Shown piece by piece: positions 54,540-64,000 of a DNA stretch of 64,000 nucleotides. Position 1 is the first letter of the stretch; each line of letters starts with the position of its first letter. Below the pieces are notes generated by a model. That model was given only the letters and a program-made list of their open reading frames with translations, was not told where the DNA came from and searched no databases. The DNA lies in assembly GCF_021390195.1 (NCBI RefSeq), contig NZ_CP090003.1:2997501-3061500 (forward strand), in the 5' to 3' direction. Source of the stretch: Flagellimonas sp. CMM7 (GTDB lineage: Bacteria; Bacteroidota; Bacteroidia; Flavobacteriales; Flavobacteriaceae). A program made the position numbers and the translations under genes.

Positions 54540-56003
54540 ATGAAAAACTATTTCAAAAATGTTACTAGTTGGGCTTTTATAATTGTCTTTACTGGAATTT
54601 TGGCGAGCTGTCAGCTTAGACCAGAACCTCAAAAAAATAAACTACGACCTCCAAATGTGTTGCTCATTGCCATTGATGACCTAAACGACTGGATTGGAGT
54701 GTTAGAAGGACATCCGCAGGCTAAAACGCCTAATATTGATCGTTTGGCAGCTATGGGCGTGACCTTTACCAATGCCCTATGCCAAGCTCCGGTATGCAAC
54801 CCCTCTCGTGCCAGTATGATGACTTCATTGTATCCGAGCACAACCGGTATATATTTCCTTGACCCAGATATTCCGGCATCTGAAGTAGCTATTAAAAATC
54901 GGCTGATGCCACAGCGATTTCTGGAAGAAGGATACCATGTTTCCGGAGCAGGGAAACTTTTTCACAATGCACCAGGAATCAATGAGAGACATGTGCCCAA
55001 CTATGCGGGCGATTTTGGTGGTTTTGGCCCATTTCCAACAGAAAAACTTACCACTTTTCCAGGTCATCCACTTTGGGACTGGGGTGTATTTCCTGAGGAT
55101 GATGAAAAAATGCCAGACCATCTAATCGCAAATTGGACCAAAGAACAACTTGAGAAGAAACGGGATAGTGCCTTTTGGCTTGGTGTGGGGTTTTATCGCC
55201 CTCACGTACCACAATATGTGCCTCAAAAGTGGTTTGATCTATATCCGATAGATAGTGTTCAGTTACCAAATCATTTAACCACAGATTTAGAAGATATTTC
55301 TACATATGGAAAAAACATTACGAGGCTTGAACACGTCCACCCAGACTTTGAATGGGTCGTAGAAAATGACGAATGGAAACCTCTGGTGCAATCGTATCTT
55401 GCTTGTGTGAGTTTTGTAGATTATCAGGTAGGTAAGGTCCTCAATGCGCTCCAAGCAAGTGAATATAAAGACAATACTATTGTAGTGCTCTATAGTGACC
55501 ATGGATTTCATTTAGGAGAAAAAGAGCGTTTTGCAAAGCGAAGTCTATGGGAGGATGGAGCCAGGGTACCATTGATTATAGCAGGCCCAGGAATACAAAA
55601 GGGAGGCAGGTGTGGTAAACCGGCGCAGCTTCTTGATATTTACCCTACCCTTTTAGAACTTACTGGGCTTAAAGAAGATTCACGCCTAGAAGGAAATTCG
55701 TTACTGCCATTGCTGCGCAACCCTCAATCAGATTGGCCTAAGTACGCTAGAACGAGCTTTGGTCCAGGGAATTATGCGATTGTTTCTGAACATTATCGTT
55801 TCATCCAATATAATGATGGAACTGAGGAGTTTTATGACCATCAAAATGACCCTAATGAGTGGTACAATCAGATAGCGAATGAAAATTATCAAAAATTAAT
55901 AAGTTCGCATCGAGCGCAAATTCCAAAAGAACGTCACCCTATTTTGGGCTCAGGCTCAACCGGTCATCTATCCTTTAAAGCTACTGAAGCTAGTAAACAA
56001 TGA
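54540..56003 (+). CDS. Sulfatase, iduronate-2-sulfatase-like (S1 family), lipoprotein
   Basis: 487 residues from the ATG at 54540; a start 81 bases earlier is in frame but would precede the signal peptide. The signal peptide carries a lipobox (ILASCQLR). Metal Asp pair D46-D47 (IAIDDLNDW), the formylglycine motif C86-N-P-S-R90, and D320-H321 (YSDHGFHLGEKERF) are all present. The DDLNDW and GAGKLFHN blocks resemble iduronate-2-sulfatase-like enzymes of subfamily S1_7. It should remove a sulfate from a rhamnose- or uronate-containing glycan. The stop overlaps rhaM as ATGA, linking it to rhamnose use. Confidence 0.9.
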   Translation: MKNYFKNVTSWAFIIVFTGILASCQLRPEPQKNKLRPPNVLLIAIDDLNDWIGVLEGHPQAKTPNIDRLAAMGVTFTNALCQAPVCNPSRASMMTSLYPSTTGIYFLDPDIPASEVAIKNRLMPQRFLEEGYHVSGAGKLFHNAPGINERHVPNYAGDFGGFGPFPTEKLTTFPGHPLWDWGVFPEDDEKMPDHLIANWTKEQLEKKRDSAFWLGVGFYRPHVPQYVPQKWFDLYPIDSVQLPNHLTTDLEDISTYGKNITRLEHVHPDFEWVVENDEWKPLVQSYLACVSFVDYQVGKVLNALQASEYKDNTIVVLYSDHGFHLGEKERFAKRSLWEDGARVPLIIAGPGIQKGGRCGKPAQLLDIYPTLLELTGLKEDSRLEGNSLLPLLRNPQSDWPKYARTSFGPGNYAIVSEHYRFIQYNDGTEEFYDHQNDPNEWYNQIANENYQKLISSHRAQIPKERHPILGSGSTGHLSFKATEASKQ

Positions 56004-56320
56004 AAACTAAGCGCATAGCATTTAAAATGTTTTTAAAGCCTGGGATGGTAGAAGAATATCATAGGCGTCATAACCAGATTTGTCCCGAAATGCTAAAGCT
56101 GTTAAGAAAACAAGGTGTCGGTCAATTTTCCATATTCCTTGATGAGGAAACTCAGACTCTGTTTGCTTATCAACAGGTGATAGGGGATACCAACTCACAA
56201 GATTTAGGAAACAACCCTATTGTACGAAAATGGTGGGAGTATATGGCGGACATTATGGAGACCAATCAGGACAATTCTCCAAAGTCAATACCACTAAAGG
56301 AACTTTTTTATATGGAGTAG
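56000..56320 (+). CDS. rhaM: L-rhamnose mutarotase
   Basis: 106 residues, the usual size of this family. RIAFKMFLKPGMVEEYHRRH at the start and WWEYMADIME near the end match L-rhamnose mutarotases (active-site His and Tyr in these blocks). It interconverts the anomers of L-rhamnose, feeding RhaI. It overlaps the sulfatase by four bases (ATGA), so the two are co-translated. It is separated from the main rhamnose operon by the decayed region. Confidence 0.9.
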   Translation: MKTKRIAFKMFLKPGMVEEYHRRHNQICPEMLKLLRKQGVGQFSIFLDEETQTLFAYQQVIGDTNSQDLGNNPIVRKWWEYMADIMETNQDNSPKSIPLKELFYME

Positions 56321-57125
56321 GAAAAACAACCCTAATTGATCACCGAAGTTAAATCTTTGCCAGGATGCGGTTATATTTTGATTTTACATATTTATGAATA
56401 GATATCAATTTTTTTTAGATATATGTTAGTATTCCAACTCTTAGAAAAGGACCTGCCTGAAAGAAATAACCCTCTAACCATATTATGACACCTAGAGGAT
56501 GGTACTTATAATCTTGAATTAGAAATATTATAAGAATCACCTTAGCAACTATTGGCTATCATTAATATCCTGGATTTTAAGTCAAGTTTGTATTTGCCGT
56601 AAGTGTGTTAGCATGGATGGGTATGCGAATAAACCATCATGCCACGTTGTTTCCGCAACTTGCTATACCCCCCACCCCCGAATATGTCGAAAACTACTTA
56701 AAAAAGTGGAATTTTCAGATAAACTTAATCAATTTGAATAGACATCAATATTTATACTAATCATTTTGGTTAAAGTGTTTAAAAACAATGGGTTGTGTTT
56801 TTTAAATTTGAAGGTAAAAACTCTTTTTTTTGAGATTGGCACAATTGCAACAATATAAACTGCTGATAATCAGAAATATTAATTTTGCATCAATTTTTTT
56901 GCCTAAAAATGATTGTTTCTAAAAAAAAATACAAATAAAGCATTGATTATCAATAAATTATGATTTTAAATACATCAAAATAGGCAGACGGATTACCAAT
57001 ATTTTAGTCCAAACAAAGTCTTAAAGTATGTTTTTAATTAAAGAGTCTATTAATTTTGGATTTCTTTTCAAAGAACACAACTTTCTATTATTGTAAATTC
57101 CTAAAAGGAAAAGAAGCTTTCTATT
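56321..57125. other. 805-bp AT-rich intergenic region
   Basis: I see no gene, RNA or convincing terminator. Noted only: a short palindrome at 56942-56954 and a C-rich patch near 56670. It separates rhaM from the convergent FGE gene. Confidence 0.4.
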
Positions 57126-58217
57126 TCAATCTAACATTGCAATATCCATAACTGTCCTAAAGCCCAGATGCTCGGCACCAGAATCCATGCTTGTTGCCAT
57201 TCTGGCACTTATTCGATAACTTGCGCAGTAAGAAGAACTGCAAAGGAAAGACCCTCCCTTGATTATTTTTTCACGCGCTAAGGGGTTATTTGGATTGAAG
57301 GGTACTTTCGCTCCATGAGGATTCTTTATTATACTTTTCTTGGCAAGTTTCTCGTAATATTGGGTATTGTACCAGTCTGTCGTCCATTCCCAAACATTTC
57401 CTGCCATATCATACAGGTCAAAGTTGTTTTTGGGGTAGGTCATTGCTGGGGCCCTGCTTTCAAAACCGTCAAGTTTGGTATTTTCCAATGGGAATTCTCC
57501 TTCCCATGTATTGGCATGACCGCTAAGATTATCAATATTATTGCCCCAAACAAATATGTTCCCTTTTCTATTCCCACGAGCGGCATATTCCCATTCCGCT
57601 TCTGTTGGTAACCTCCGACCTAGCCATTTACAGTACGCAAGGGCATCCTCATAAGCAATATGCACTACTGGAAAATTATCTTTTCCTTTTATGGAACTAC
57701 CAGGACCTTTAGGGTACTTCCAGTTCGCTCCAATTTTCCATTCCCACCATTGGGAATAGTCATAGAGGTTTGGGACATTAACTTTGGCCTTTTTAAAGAC
57801 AAGTGAACCGGGTTTCAACAATGAATCGTGTGGTTTTGGTGTGCCAGGGGGAAGTTGTTTTCTCATTTCCTTCCACTCGATTTTCCTTTCGGCAACGGTT
57901 ATGTAACCTGTTGCCTCCACAAATTTTGAAAATTGGTAATTGGTCACTTCATGGATATCAATAAAAAACCCATCTACTGTCACCTTGTGTCTTGGCCTCT
58001 CATGTTCCATTGCCAAGGTATCTCCATCTACTGCACCCTGAAGGAAATCACCTCCCGGAATCCAAACCATGTTTTTCGGGGCTTTTATTTTGTTAAATTT
58101 GTCATTTAATGGTTCTGGAATGCTCTTCTGGGAATGGCTATTGGAATATGGTTTTGATTCCTTACAGGAACATAGAATTAGCGCGAAAAAACCAATCATA
58201 AGTTTGTAAATATTCAT
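57126..58217 (-). CDS. Formylglycine-generating enzyme (sulfatase maturase), lipoprotein
   Basis: 363 residues with an exported N-terminus and lipobox (LILCSCKE). The FGE fold is complete: MVWIPGGDFLQGAV, RLPTEAEWEYAARG, FDLYDMAGNVWEWT, and the catalytic pair C326 and C331 in GGSFLCSSSYCASYR, the C-x4-C arrangement of human and bacterial FGE. It converts the sulfatase Cys to formylglycine. In this window it would serve the sulfatases at 3280 and 54540. It is encoded alone and divergent from the two-component regulator; the cysteine-less relative at 15439 is a clear contrast. Export suggests action before or during secretion. Confidence 0.88.
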   Translation of the reverse strand: MNIYKLMIGFFALILCSCKESKPYSNSHSQKSIPEPLNDKFNKIKAPKNMVWIPGGDFLQGAVDGDTLAMEHERPRHKVTVDGFFIDIHEVTNYQFSKFVEATGYITVAERKIEWKEMRKQLPPGTPKPHDSLLKPGSLVFKKAKVNVPNLYDYSQWWEWKIGANWKYPKGPGSSIKGKDNFPVVHIAYEDALAYCKWLGRRLPTEAEWEYAARGNRKGNIFVWGNNIDNLSGHANTWEGEFPLENTKLDGFESRAPAMTYPKNNFDLYDMAGNVWEWTTDWYNTQYYEKLAKKSIIKNPHGAKVPFNPNNPLAREKIIKGGSFLCSSSYCASYRISARMATSMDSGAEHLGFRTVMDIAMLD

Positions 58218-58437
58218 TGAATCATTTTTTGCTTTTCATTTTATGCAGTGCCTGGGGTAAAACAGTTTTTGAAAAGTTGAGCGCAAAAAAAATCATAGTT
58301 CGAAATCTGTTCAGTACTCTGTTCCTTTGTGTTCAAAAACACCCCTGACCAATGTAAAATTAAGATTGTAATTTTAAGTTACCAAATACTCGTTTGTATA
58401 AAATCACTTCTATACCAATATATAACAATTAATAACC

Positions 58438-61400
58438 ATGCGTTTTAAAAAGAAGCTTCATATCATTGTTTTATTCTTGGTCTGGGGTCACCTGTGTTCT
58501 CAGGAATTTGAAAATATTAGTATTGGTGAGGGACTAAGTAGCCATCAGGCCTATAGTGTGGTTGAAGACGTTTATGGCTTTATTTGGGTAACTACGAAAA
58601 GTGGGATTGACAGATATAATGGCGAAAATGTTTCTAGTTATCAATTACCTCAACATAAAGAGGCTCCCTCACGTGTAAAACTTATAGTGGATGATGACAA
58701 AACTTTATGGGCATATACCCAATATGGTAGAATCTTCAGGTTTAATTACGGACAAAACAATTTTGATTTAGTAATATCGATTTCTGATGTACTCAAGGAA
58801 CAATACAGCGTTTCAAATTTGGTAGTTAGAGATTCTCTTTGGATATCTACAAATAAAGGACTTTTTTCCTTTGAAATTAGCACAGAAAGACTTAATCAAA
58901 TCGGTGAATTCAAAGAAAAAGATATTCAACTAACTTATCATTTAAAAAATGATGACATTTTGTTGGCCCTAAAAGATAAATTGGTTGTGTACAATAAAAA
59001 CAAGGGAATAAGGAAAACCATATCAAGGCGGATTAAGAGCTTAGATAATTCTCAAGTGAAATCTATTTTCTTTGATCAAGAAACAAATGAAGTTTGGATA
59101 GGAACACGTGGTGGCGAAGTCCAGATATATAACTTAAAAAACGAAAGGGTTACAAAACTACTAGAAAAGGTTCCACAATTACCTTTTGTACCTGTAAACA
59201 AAATTCTGATGGACGGAAGCCACATCATAATTGGTTCGGACGGCGGTGGCGTATTCAAATTGGATAAAAGAGACAAAAATCTAATTGAGAATTTTAAGGA
59301 AGATGAAGATGCCCCAAAATCCTTGAGAGGTAATGGGGTTCAGGATATGATTTTAACTGCCTCGGGCCATTTGATAGTAACCACATTTACAGGTGGATTG
59401 AACATTTTGAACAATAGAGATAAACAATTCAATATTCTTCGTCATGAAATCAATAACCCCAATTCATTACGAAACAATGTGGTCAACAGTATTTTGGAAG
59501 ATGTAGAAGGGGATCTTTGGTTTGCAACAAACAATGGTGTTAGCTACTGGCAGAAATCAAACAACAAATGGACACATTTTTTAGATGGACAAAACGAAAA
59601 ATCAAACGTTTTTCTTTCACTTTTTCAGTATGACGCAAATCGTATAATGGCAGGTTCTTATTCCAAGGGAATTTTTATAATTGATAGGGATAAGGGTATT
59701 GTAAGCAATATCATACCCGGCCTCTATAATCCCAATAATAAAGATAGAACAGATTATGTCGTTGAGATTTTCCGGGATAATGAGAACAAAATTTGGACTG
59801 GAGGGCCCTTTAAGGATTTGGCAATTTATAATCCCAAAGATGAACACTATGACTATTTACCCATAACAAGGGTAACCAATATTCAAGCTAAGGATAAAAA
59901 CCACATTTTTATAGCTACCCAGTCGGGGTTGTACGTGGTTGACATAGTTAACCTGAATTACTACAAGGAGGATTTTGGGGGAAAGCTAAATCAGTCCCTA
60001 TTTATTAATAGCTTACACTTCGATTCTAAAAACTCGAAGCTTTGGATTGCAACCTCAGGAGCTGGAATAGTAAAATGGGATATTGGCACAGATGAGATTA
60101 CTAGGATAGATAAAAAAGTTGGAATGCCTTCCAACCACGTATATGCAATTCTGCAACATCAAGAGGAAAGTATTTGGGCCAGTACAGAGAATGGGTTGAT
60201 AAAATACGATTTACAAAATGGTAAACTCGAAATTTTTTCCTTAAAAAATGGACTCTCTGATGAGTCTTTTTATAAGAATTCTAAACTTAGGGATAGTTCT
60301 GGAAATTTTTACTTTGGATCTTATGAGGGGGTGACATTCTTTAACCCAGAAGATGTGAGTTTACAGAACTTTGAAGTGAAGTTATATTTAGATGAGTTTT
60401 TAATAGACAATAGTGTGATTTCTATTGGGCAGAAAAACTCACCCTTATCAGCATCCTTGAATAGAACGGATAATCTTACCCTAAAGTATGATGAAAATTC
60501 CTTTTCCTTTCGTTTTTTTTCTATCATACCGTTAGGTGCCGGTGAAATTAGGTATGCATGGAAATTGGAAGGGCAGGACAAAGAATGGAATTCGCCCTCT
60601 TCAAATAAGACTGCAAATTATACAAATTTAGAAAAGGGCAATTATGTTTTCAAATTGAGGGCATATGCCAATGAGAATAACGTTGTGTTAGATGAAAGGT
60701 CGATTAATATTGAAGTTAGGCCATCACCCTGGCATACCATATGGGCCAAAGGGATTTATGCCCTTATAGTTATTTCGATAGTGATTACCATTGTGAACTT
60801 TAGTTTGATCAGGAATAAGAAAAAATTATCGGAGGAGAAAATTAGATTTTTCATGAATACTGCTCATGACATTCGTACCCCTCTTACCCTCGCAATGGCA
60901 CCTTTGAGTGATTTGGAGAAAAGTTCGAATCTAGATGAAATGGACAAATACTATTTGAAGCTTTCTTCATCAAATTTGAACGTTCTTTCCAAGACAATTG
61001 ACCATCTTTTGGATTTTCAAAAGTCAGATTTGGGAAAGACAAATCTTATTTTGGCCGAAGTAAATATAGTTGACTTTATCAAGGAGAAAATTGCCCTTTT
61101 CGAATCCATTGCCAATCACAAGAACATTAGAACAGAATTTATTTGTAAAATCGAAGAATTATGCGAATATGTCGATTTGAATAAGTTCAATAAGATTTTG
61201 GATAATCTTCTTTCGAATTCTTTTAAATATACTCCAAGTAATGGTCAGGTAACCGTTCGATTGGTTTCAAGCGGAAAGATGTGGAAAATTGAAGTTTCTG
61301 ATACCGGGATTGGAATTTCCAAAGACTCCCAAAAAGACCTTTTTAAAAGATACTATCGGGGCAATAATGCAGTAAATTCAAAGATAACGGGGACGGGAAT

Positions 61401-62409
61401 AGGGCTACTATTGACAAGAAACTATGTGAACCTGCATAAAGGTAAAATTGATTTTGAAAGTAAGGAAGGGTCAGGCACAAAATTCACCCTCAGTTTTAAT
61501 CATGGAGCAAAACACTTTGGAAAGGACGTTATTTTTTCAGACTCCCAAGAAGTTGACTACAATAACAAAATCGACCAGGTTGATAAAAAGATAGCGAGCA
61601 AAAATGTATCGGATGAAAAAAAGAAACTAAAGCTGTTGATTGCAGAAGATAACCAAAGCTTACGGGAATACCTGAAAAATTCCCTATCTGGGTACTATCG
61701 GGTAAAGACAGTGGAAAATGGAAAAATGGCCTTGAATCTCATTGATAGGTTTACCCCCCACATTATTATATCGGATGTGGGCATGCCCGTAATGAATGGT
61801 TTGGAACTCACCCATAACATAAAAACAAAATATGAGACTTCGCATATTCCGGTAATATTGCTCACAGCATACAAGGAAAAGGATGAAATTATCAAAGGTT
61901 TGGAATCAGGCGCGGATGAATACATTACCAAACCGTTCGATACAACACTGCTCTTAGCTAAAATAGACAGTATCCTGGAAAATAGGCGTTTGGTAAGAAA
62001 TCGTTTTAAAAGGTTAAACAGTAATAAACTTAAAAAGGATACTTATGCCAATAAGACTGATCAAAAGTTTGTACAAAGGGCAATGGATTTTGTGGAAAAA
62101 AATATAACAAACCCTAATTTATCCAAACAATACTTTGCTAAGGAAATGATGGTAAGCCAAACCCTACTATATCAAAAATTGAAAGTTCTGACCGACCAAT
62201 CACCGGTTGAATTTATTAGAACTATTAGATTGCGACATGCAGCAAAATTACTCATCGAGGGGAACTACAATGTGAATGAAATTGCCACTTTGTCAGGATT
62301 TTCAGACTCAAAGTACTTTAGCACATGTTTTAAAAAGCTGTATGGAGAGTCGCCCTCTAACTATGCTAGTACAAACAGTGGTAAAGGATTTACAAAAGAA
62401 AAATTTTAA
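58438..62409 (+). CDS. Hybrid two-component system sensor-regulator (HTCS)
   Basis: 1323 residues. A signal peptide (ends CSQ) is followed by a double-propeller sensor region (Reg_prop-type repeats such as VWIGTRGGEVQIY) to about residue 660, a Y_Y_Y domain (~690-765), a membrane helix (~768-790), the histidine kinase with H810 (NTAHDIRTPLTLA) and ATP motifs NLLSNSFKYTP and DTGIGIS, a receiver with D1113 (ISDVGMPVMNG), and a C-terminal AraC-type HTH (from ~1215). It senses a glycan outside the inner membrane and controls transcription. The SusC gene just downstream is the probable target. It is divergent from the FGE gene. Confidence 0.93.
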   Translation: MRFKKKLHIIVLFLVWGHLCSQEFENISIGEGLSSHQAYSVVEDVYGFIWVTTKSGIDRYNGENVSSYQLPQHKEAPSRVKLIVDDDKTLWAYTQYGRIFRFNYGQNNFDLVISISDVLKEQYSVSNLVVRDSLWISTNKGLFSFEISTERLNQIGEFKEKDIQLTYHLKNDDILLALKDKLVVYNKNKGIRKTISRRIKSLDNSQVKSIFFDQETNEVWIGTRGGEVQIYNLKNERVTKLLEKVPQLPFVPVNKILMDGSHIIIGSDGGGVFKLDKRDKNLIENFKEDEDAPKSLRGNGVQDMILTASGHLIVTTFTGGLNILNNRDKQFNILRHEINNPNSLRNNVVNSILEDVEGDLWFATNNGVSYWQKSNNKWTHFLDGQNEKSNVFLSLFQYDANRIMAGSYSKGIFIIDRDKGIVSNIIPGLYNPNNKDRTDYVVEIFRDNENKIWTGGPFKDLAIYNPKDEHYDYLPITRVTNIQAKDKNHIFIATQSGLYVVDIVNLNYYKEDFGGKLNQSLFINSLHFDSKNSKLWIATSGAGIVKWDIGTDEITRIDKKVGMPSNHVYAILQHQEESIWASTENGLIKYDLQNGKLEIFSLKNGLSDESFYKNSKLRDSSGNFYFGSYEGVTFFNPEDVSLQNFEVKLYLDEFLIDNSVISIGQKNSPLSASLNRTDNLTLKYDENSFSFRFFSIIPLGAGEIRYAWKLEGQDKEWNSPSSNKTANYTNLEKGNYVFKLRAYANENNVVLDERSINIEVRPSPWHTIWAKGIYALIVISIVITIVNFSLIRNKKKLSEEKIRFFMNTAHDIRTPLTLAMAPLSDLEKSSNLDEMDKYYLKLSSSNLNVLSKTIDHLLDFQKSDLGKTNLILAEVNIVDFIKEKIALFESIANHKNIRTEFICKIEELCEYVDLNKFNKILDNLLSNSFKYTPSNGQVTVRLVSSGKMWKIEVSDTGIGISKDSQKDLFKRYYRGNNAVNSKITGTGIGLLLTRNYVNLHKGKIDFESKEGSGTKFTLSFNHGAKHFGKDVIFSDSQEVDYNNKIDQVDKKIASKNVSDEKKKLKLLIAEDNQSLREYLKNSLSGYYRVKTVENGKMALNLIDRFTPHIIISDVGMPVMNGLELTHNIKTKYETSHIPVILLTAYKEKDEIIKGLESGADEYITKPFDTTLLLAKIDSILENRRLVRNRFKRLNSNKLKKDTYANKTDQKFVQRAMDFVEKNITNPNLSKQYFAKEMMVSQTLLYQKLKVLTDQSPVEFIRTIRLRHAAKLLIEGNYNVNEIATLSGFSDSKYFSTCFKKLYGESPSNYASTNSGKGFTKEKF

Positions 62410-62815
62410 TCTCTTAAGATTGTTTCCCATTGCTCTTTCTCACATTTAGTTATCAATTCAGGCTTAAAACGGAATAAGATACAGTTTTGTGGTATCCATA
62501 AATCTATCATTTAATCAATTCATGTGAATCATTTGAATTAATTCAATTGAAAAAAAGTAAAATCCCTCTGCATATTTTATGAATTTTAAAAATAATGGGG
62601 GTAAAAAATTGGATATCAAAGTTTTTTTTGCGTGAAAAATCAGGATTTCTCGGTTAGATTTATAGCATTTGAAAGTTTTATTATTTGTAATAGTCACTTA
62701 TTCAATGTTTTATATATCAAAAATCAAAATCAAACCATTTTAGATTAATAATAAACCTGTTTTGGTTAAAGCTGGATTAAGTTGCTAATCTTAAACCAAA
62801 AAAATAACTAAACTT
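62410..62815. other. Regulatory region upstream of the right-hand susC
   Basis: A 406-bp AT-rich spacer between the HTCS and susC. No exact TAnnTTTG box with partner was found. HTCS-controlled promoters often lack a clear consensus, so the promoter may depend on the regulator. Confidence 0.35.
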
Positions 62816-64000
62816 ATGACTGAACTGAATATGATGTCCAAAAAACTCTGGTTGCCGCTGTTCATTTTTTTGTTGGCAATAACAGGAGTTTTTGCACAAG
62901 AAATTAGGGTGCAAGGCACCGTTAGAGATGCTCAGGGTCAACCCCTTCCTGGTGCGACTATTATTGAAAGAGGTGCCAATAATGGAACCCAATCTGATTT
63001 TGACGGCAATTTTGCCCTTCAAGTACAAGATGGTAGTGCGGTACTGCTGTTTTCCTATATTGGTTTTTCAAAGAAAAAAATTGAGCTAAATGGGAGAACA
63101 CAAATTAATGTGTCCTTGGAAGAAGATGCCACAGGTTTGGATGAAGTGGTGCTCATTGGTTATGGCGGGGTTAAAAGGAGTGATCTCACAGGTTCTGTGG
63201 CATCAGTGACTTCCAAAGACTTGCAAAGAACCGTGAATCAATCTTTTCAAGAGGCTTTAGAAGGAAGGGCTGCGGGGGTACAGATTTTAAGTGGAGAAGG
63301 GACACCTGGTGGTGACGTGACCATTAGAATTCGTGGGGGTACTTCCATTAGTGCTTCCAATGACCCCTTATATGTTATAGATGGTTTCCCAATTATTGTG
63401 GATGCCTCAGAAACTAATAGTGCATTGGGCCAAATAGCTTCCGGAGCCTCTTCAAATCCACTATCTGGAATTGACCCCAATGATATTGAGTCCATAGAGG
63501 TGCTAAAAGATGCTTCAGCCTCGGCCATCTACGGTTCTAGGGGGGCAAATGGTGTTATAATCATTACAACAAAGTCAGGAACTTCTGGAAAGTCAAAGGT
63601 TACTTTCAATACCTTTTACTCAACTCAAGAAATTACAGATAGGATACCTCTACTTAATGCAGAGCAATATGCGGAATATAGACTTTTGAGTTCAGATCCT
63701 GACAATCCTACTCCAACGGATGACATATTAACTGGGTTCTTAGATGGTTCTATTGAGTTGGAAACGTTTGATCGTCAGGATCAAATATTAAAAACCAGTT
63801 CAGTTAAGAGCTATAACTTAGGGTTAAGTGGGGGTTCCAAGGAATTTCGGTATAATGTCTCCGCTGGTGCATTTATGAATGATGGGGTGATTAAGAACTC
63901 GTCATTTGATCGGTATAATGTCCGTGGGAAGTTTAATGGGCAAATGAGCGAAAAACTTTCCTATGATGCTTTGTTCTCCCTTTCTCACACCATACAACAA
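62816..64000 (+). CDS. SusC-family TonB-dependent transporter, 3' end cut by window edge
   Basis: 395 codons from the ATG at 62816 to the window end, with no stop. A signal peptide (ends VFAQ), a carboxypeptidase-like domain (GQPLPGATIIERGANNG), the plug (EALEGRAAGVQILSG, LYVIDGFPI, SAIYGSRGANGVIIITTKSG) and the start of the barrel are visible. It opens a new PUL controlled by the HTCS at 58438; a SusD gene should follow. Only the N-terminal third or so is in the window. Confidence 0.93.
   Translation, partial: MTELNMMSKKLWLPLFIFLLAITGVFAQEIRVQGTVRDAQGQPLPGATIIERGANNGTQSDFDGNFALQVQDGSAVLLFSYIGFSKKKIELNGRTQINVSLEEDATGLDEVVLIGYGGVKRSDLTGSVASVTSKDLQRTVNQSFQEALEGRAAGVQILSGEGTPGGDVTIRIRGGTSISASNDPLYVIDGFPIIVDASETNSALGQIASGASSNPLSGIDPNDIESIEVLKDASASAIYGSRGANGVIIITTKSGTSGKSKVTFNTFYSTQEITDRIPLLNAEQYAEYRLLSSDPDNPTPTDDILTGFLDGSIELETFDRQDQILKTSSVKSYNLGLSGGSKEFRYNVSAGAFMNDGVIKNSSFDRYNVRGKFNGQMSEKLSYDALFSLSHTIQQ

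Noticed and set aside
56942..56954. Short palindrome ATTGATTATCAAT
   Set aside because: Short, AT-only and isolated in an AT-rich spacer; expected by chance.
1..64000. CRISPR array, rRNA genes, complete tRNA, insertion sequence or phage
   Set aside because: No regularly spaced repeats, no rRNA-like sequence, no full tRNA cloverleaf and no transposase, integrase or phage structural gene were seen.

Overview
The window looks like the chromosome of a marine, polysaccharide-degrading member of the Flavobacteriaceae (Bacteroidota). The evidence is the low G+C content, SusC/SusD pairs, a hybrid two-component system, Tat-targeted Gfo/Idh/MocA proteins, sulfatases with a maturase, promoters of the TAnnTTTG type, and gene types typical of Zobellia/Maribacter-like genomes. 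The genus is my inference; no rRNA or other marker is present.

Layout, left to right. (1) 1-2223: the left-truncated start of a large propeller/triple-tyrosine sensor-regulator (minus), then a small membrane protein (plus). (2) 3280-8658 (minus): a tightly overlapping operon of GHMP sugar kinase, nucleotidyltransferase, exported GH36 and sulfatase. It diverges from a LacI-type regulator followed by a GH109-like protein; two near-identical 13-bp repeats lie between them. (3) 11288-13916 (minus): a PLP-dependent Cys/Met-type enzyme and an NhaC antiporter. (4) 14077-31459 (minus): a nine-gene run starting with SusC-SusD, then two very large VCBS/ASPIC-UnbV lipoproteins, a PAP2/haloperoxidase-like lipoprotein, an HGSNAT-like membrane protein, a DUF1080 protein, a cysteine-less SUMF1-like protein and a Tat-exported oxidoreductase. 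An intrinsic terminator sits just after susD. (5) 31906-38998 (plus): a GntR-type regulator, then a cytoplasmic GH36, an SSS symporter, galK and galT, that is, galactoside uptake and the Leloir pathway. The promoters of regions 4 and 5 share almost the same -7 box plus operator, so I infer one GntR regulon.

(6) 39678-47121 (minus): an L-rhamnose catabolic operon (aldolase/dehydrogenase fusion, isomerase, kinase, L-lactate dehydrogenase, NCS1-type permease) diverging from a second GntR regulator. (7) 48697-56320: a partly decayed rhamnoside locus, with a frameshifted GH106 alpha-L-rhamnosidase, remnants of at least two other genes, and an intact sulfatase overlapping L-rhamnose mutarotase. (8) 57126-64000: a catalytic-type formylglycine-generating enzyme, a hybrid two-component regulator and the start of another SusC gene.

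How the parts fit: SusC/D proteins and exported hydrolases, sulfatases and oxidoreductases would release galactose- and rhamnose-containing, probably sulfated, algal sugars. The cytoplasmic GH36/GalK/GalT and Rha enzymes then consume them. The FGE would activate both sulfatases. The substrate is inferred from gene content only.

The strongest new observation is the shared 32-nt promoter-operator module (28/32 identical) at 31604-31635 and 33017-33048. Next come the nine-gene SusCD/ASPIC-UnbV operon with its internal terminator, the kinase-nucleotidyltransferase pair inside a degradative operon, and the NCS1-type permease in a rhamnose operon.
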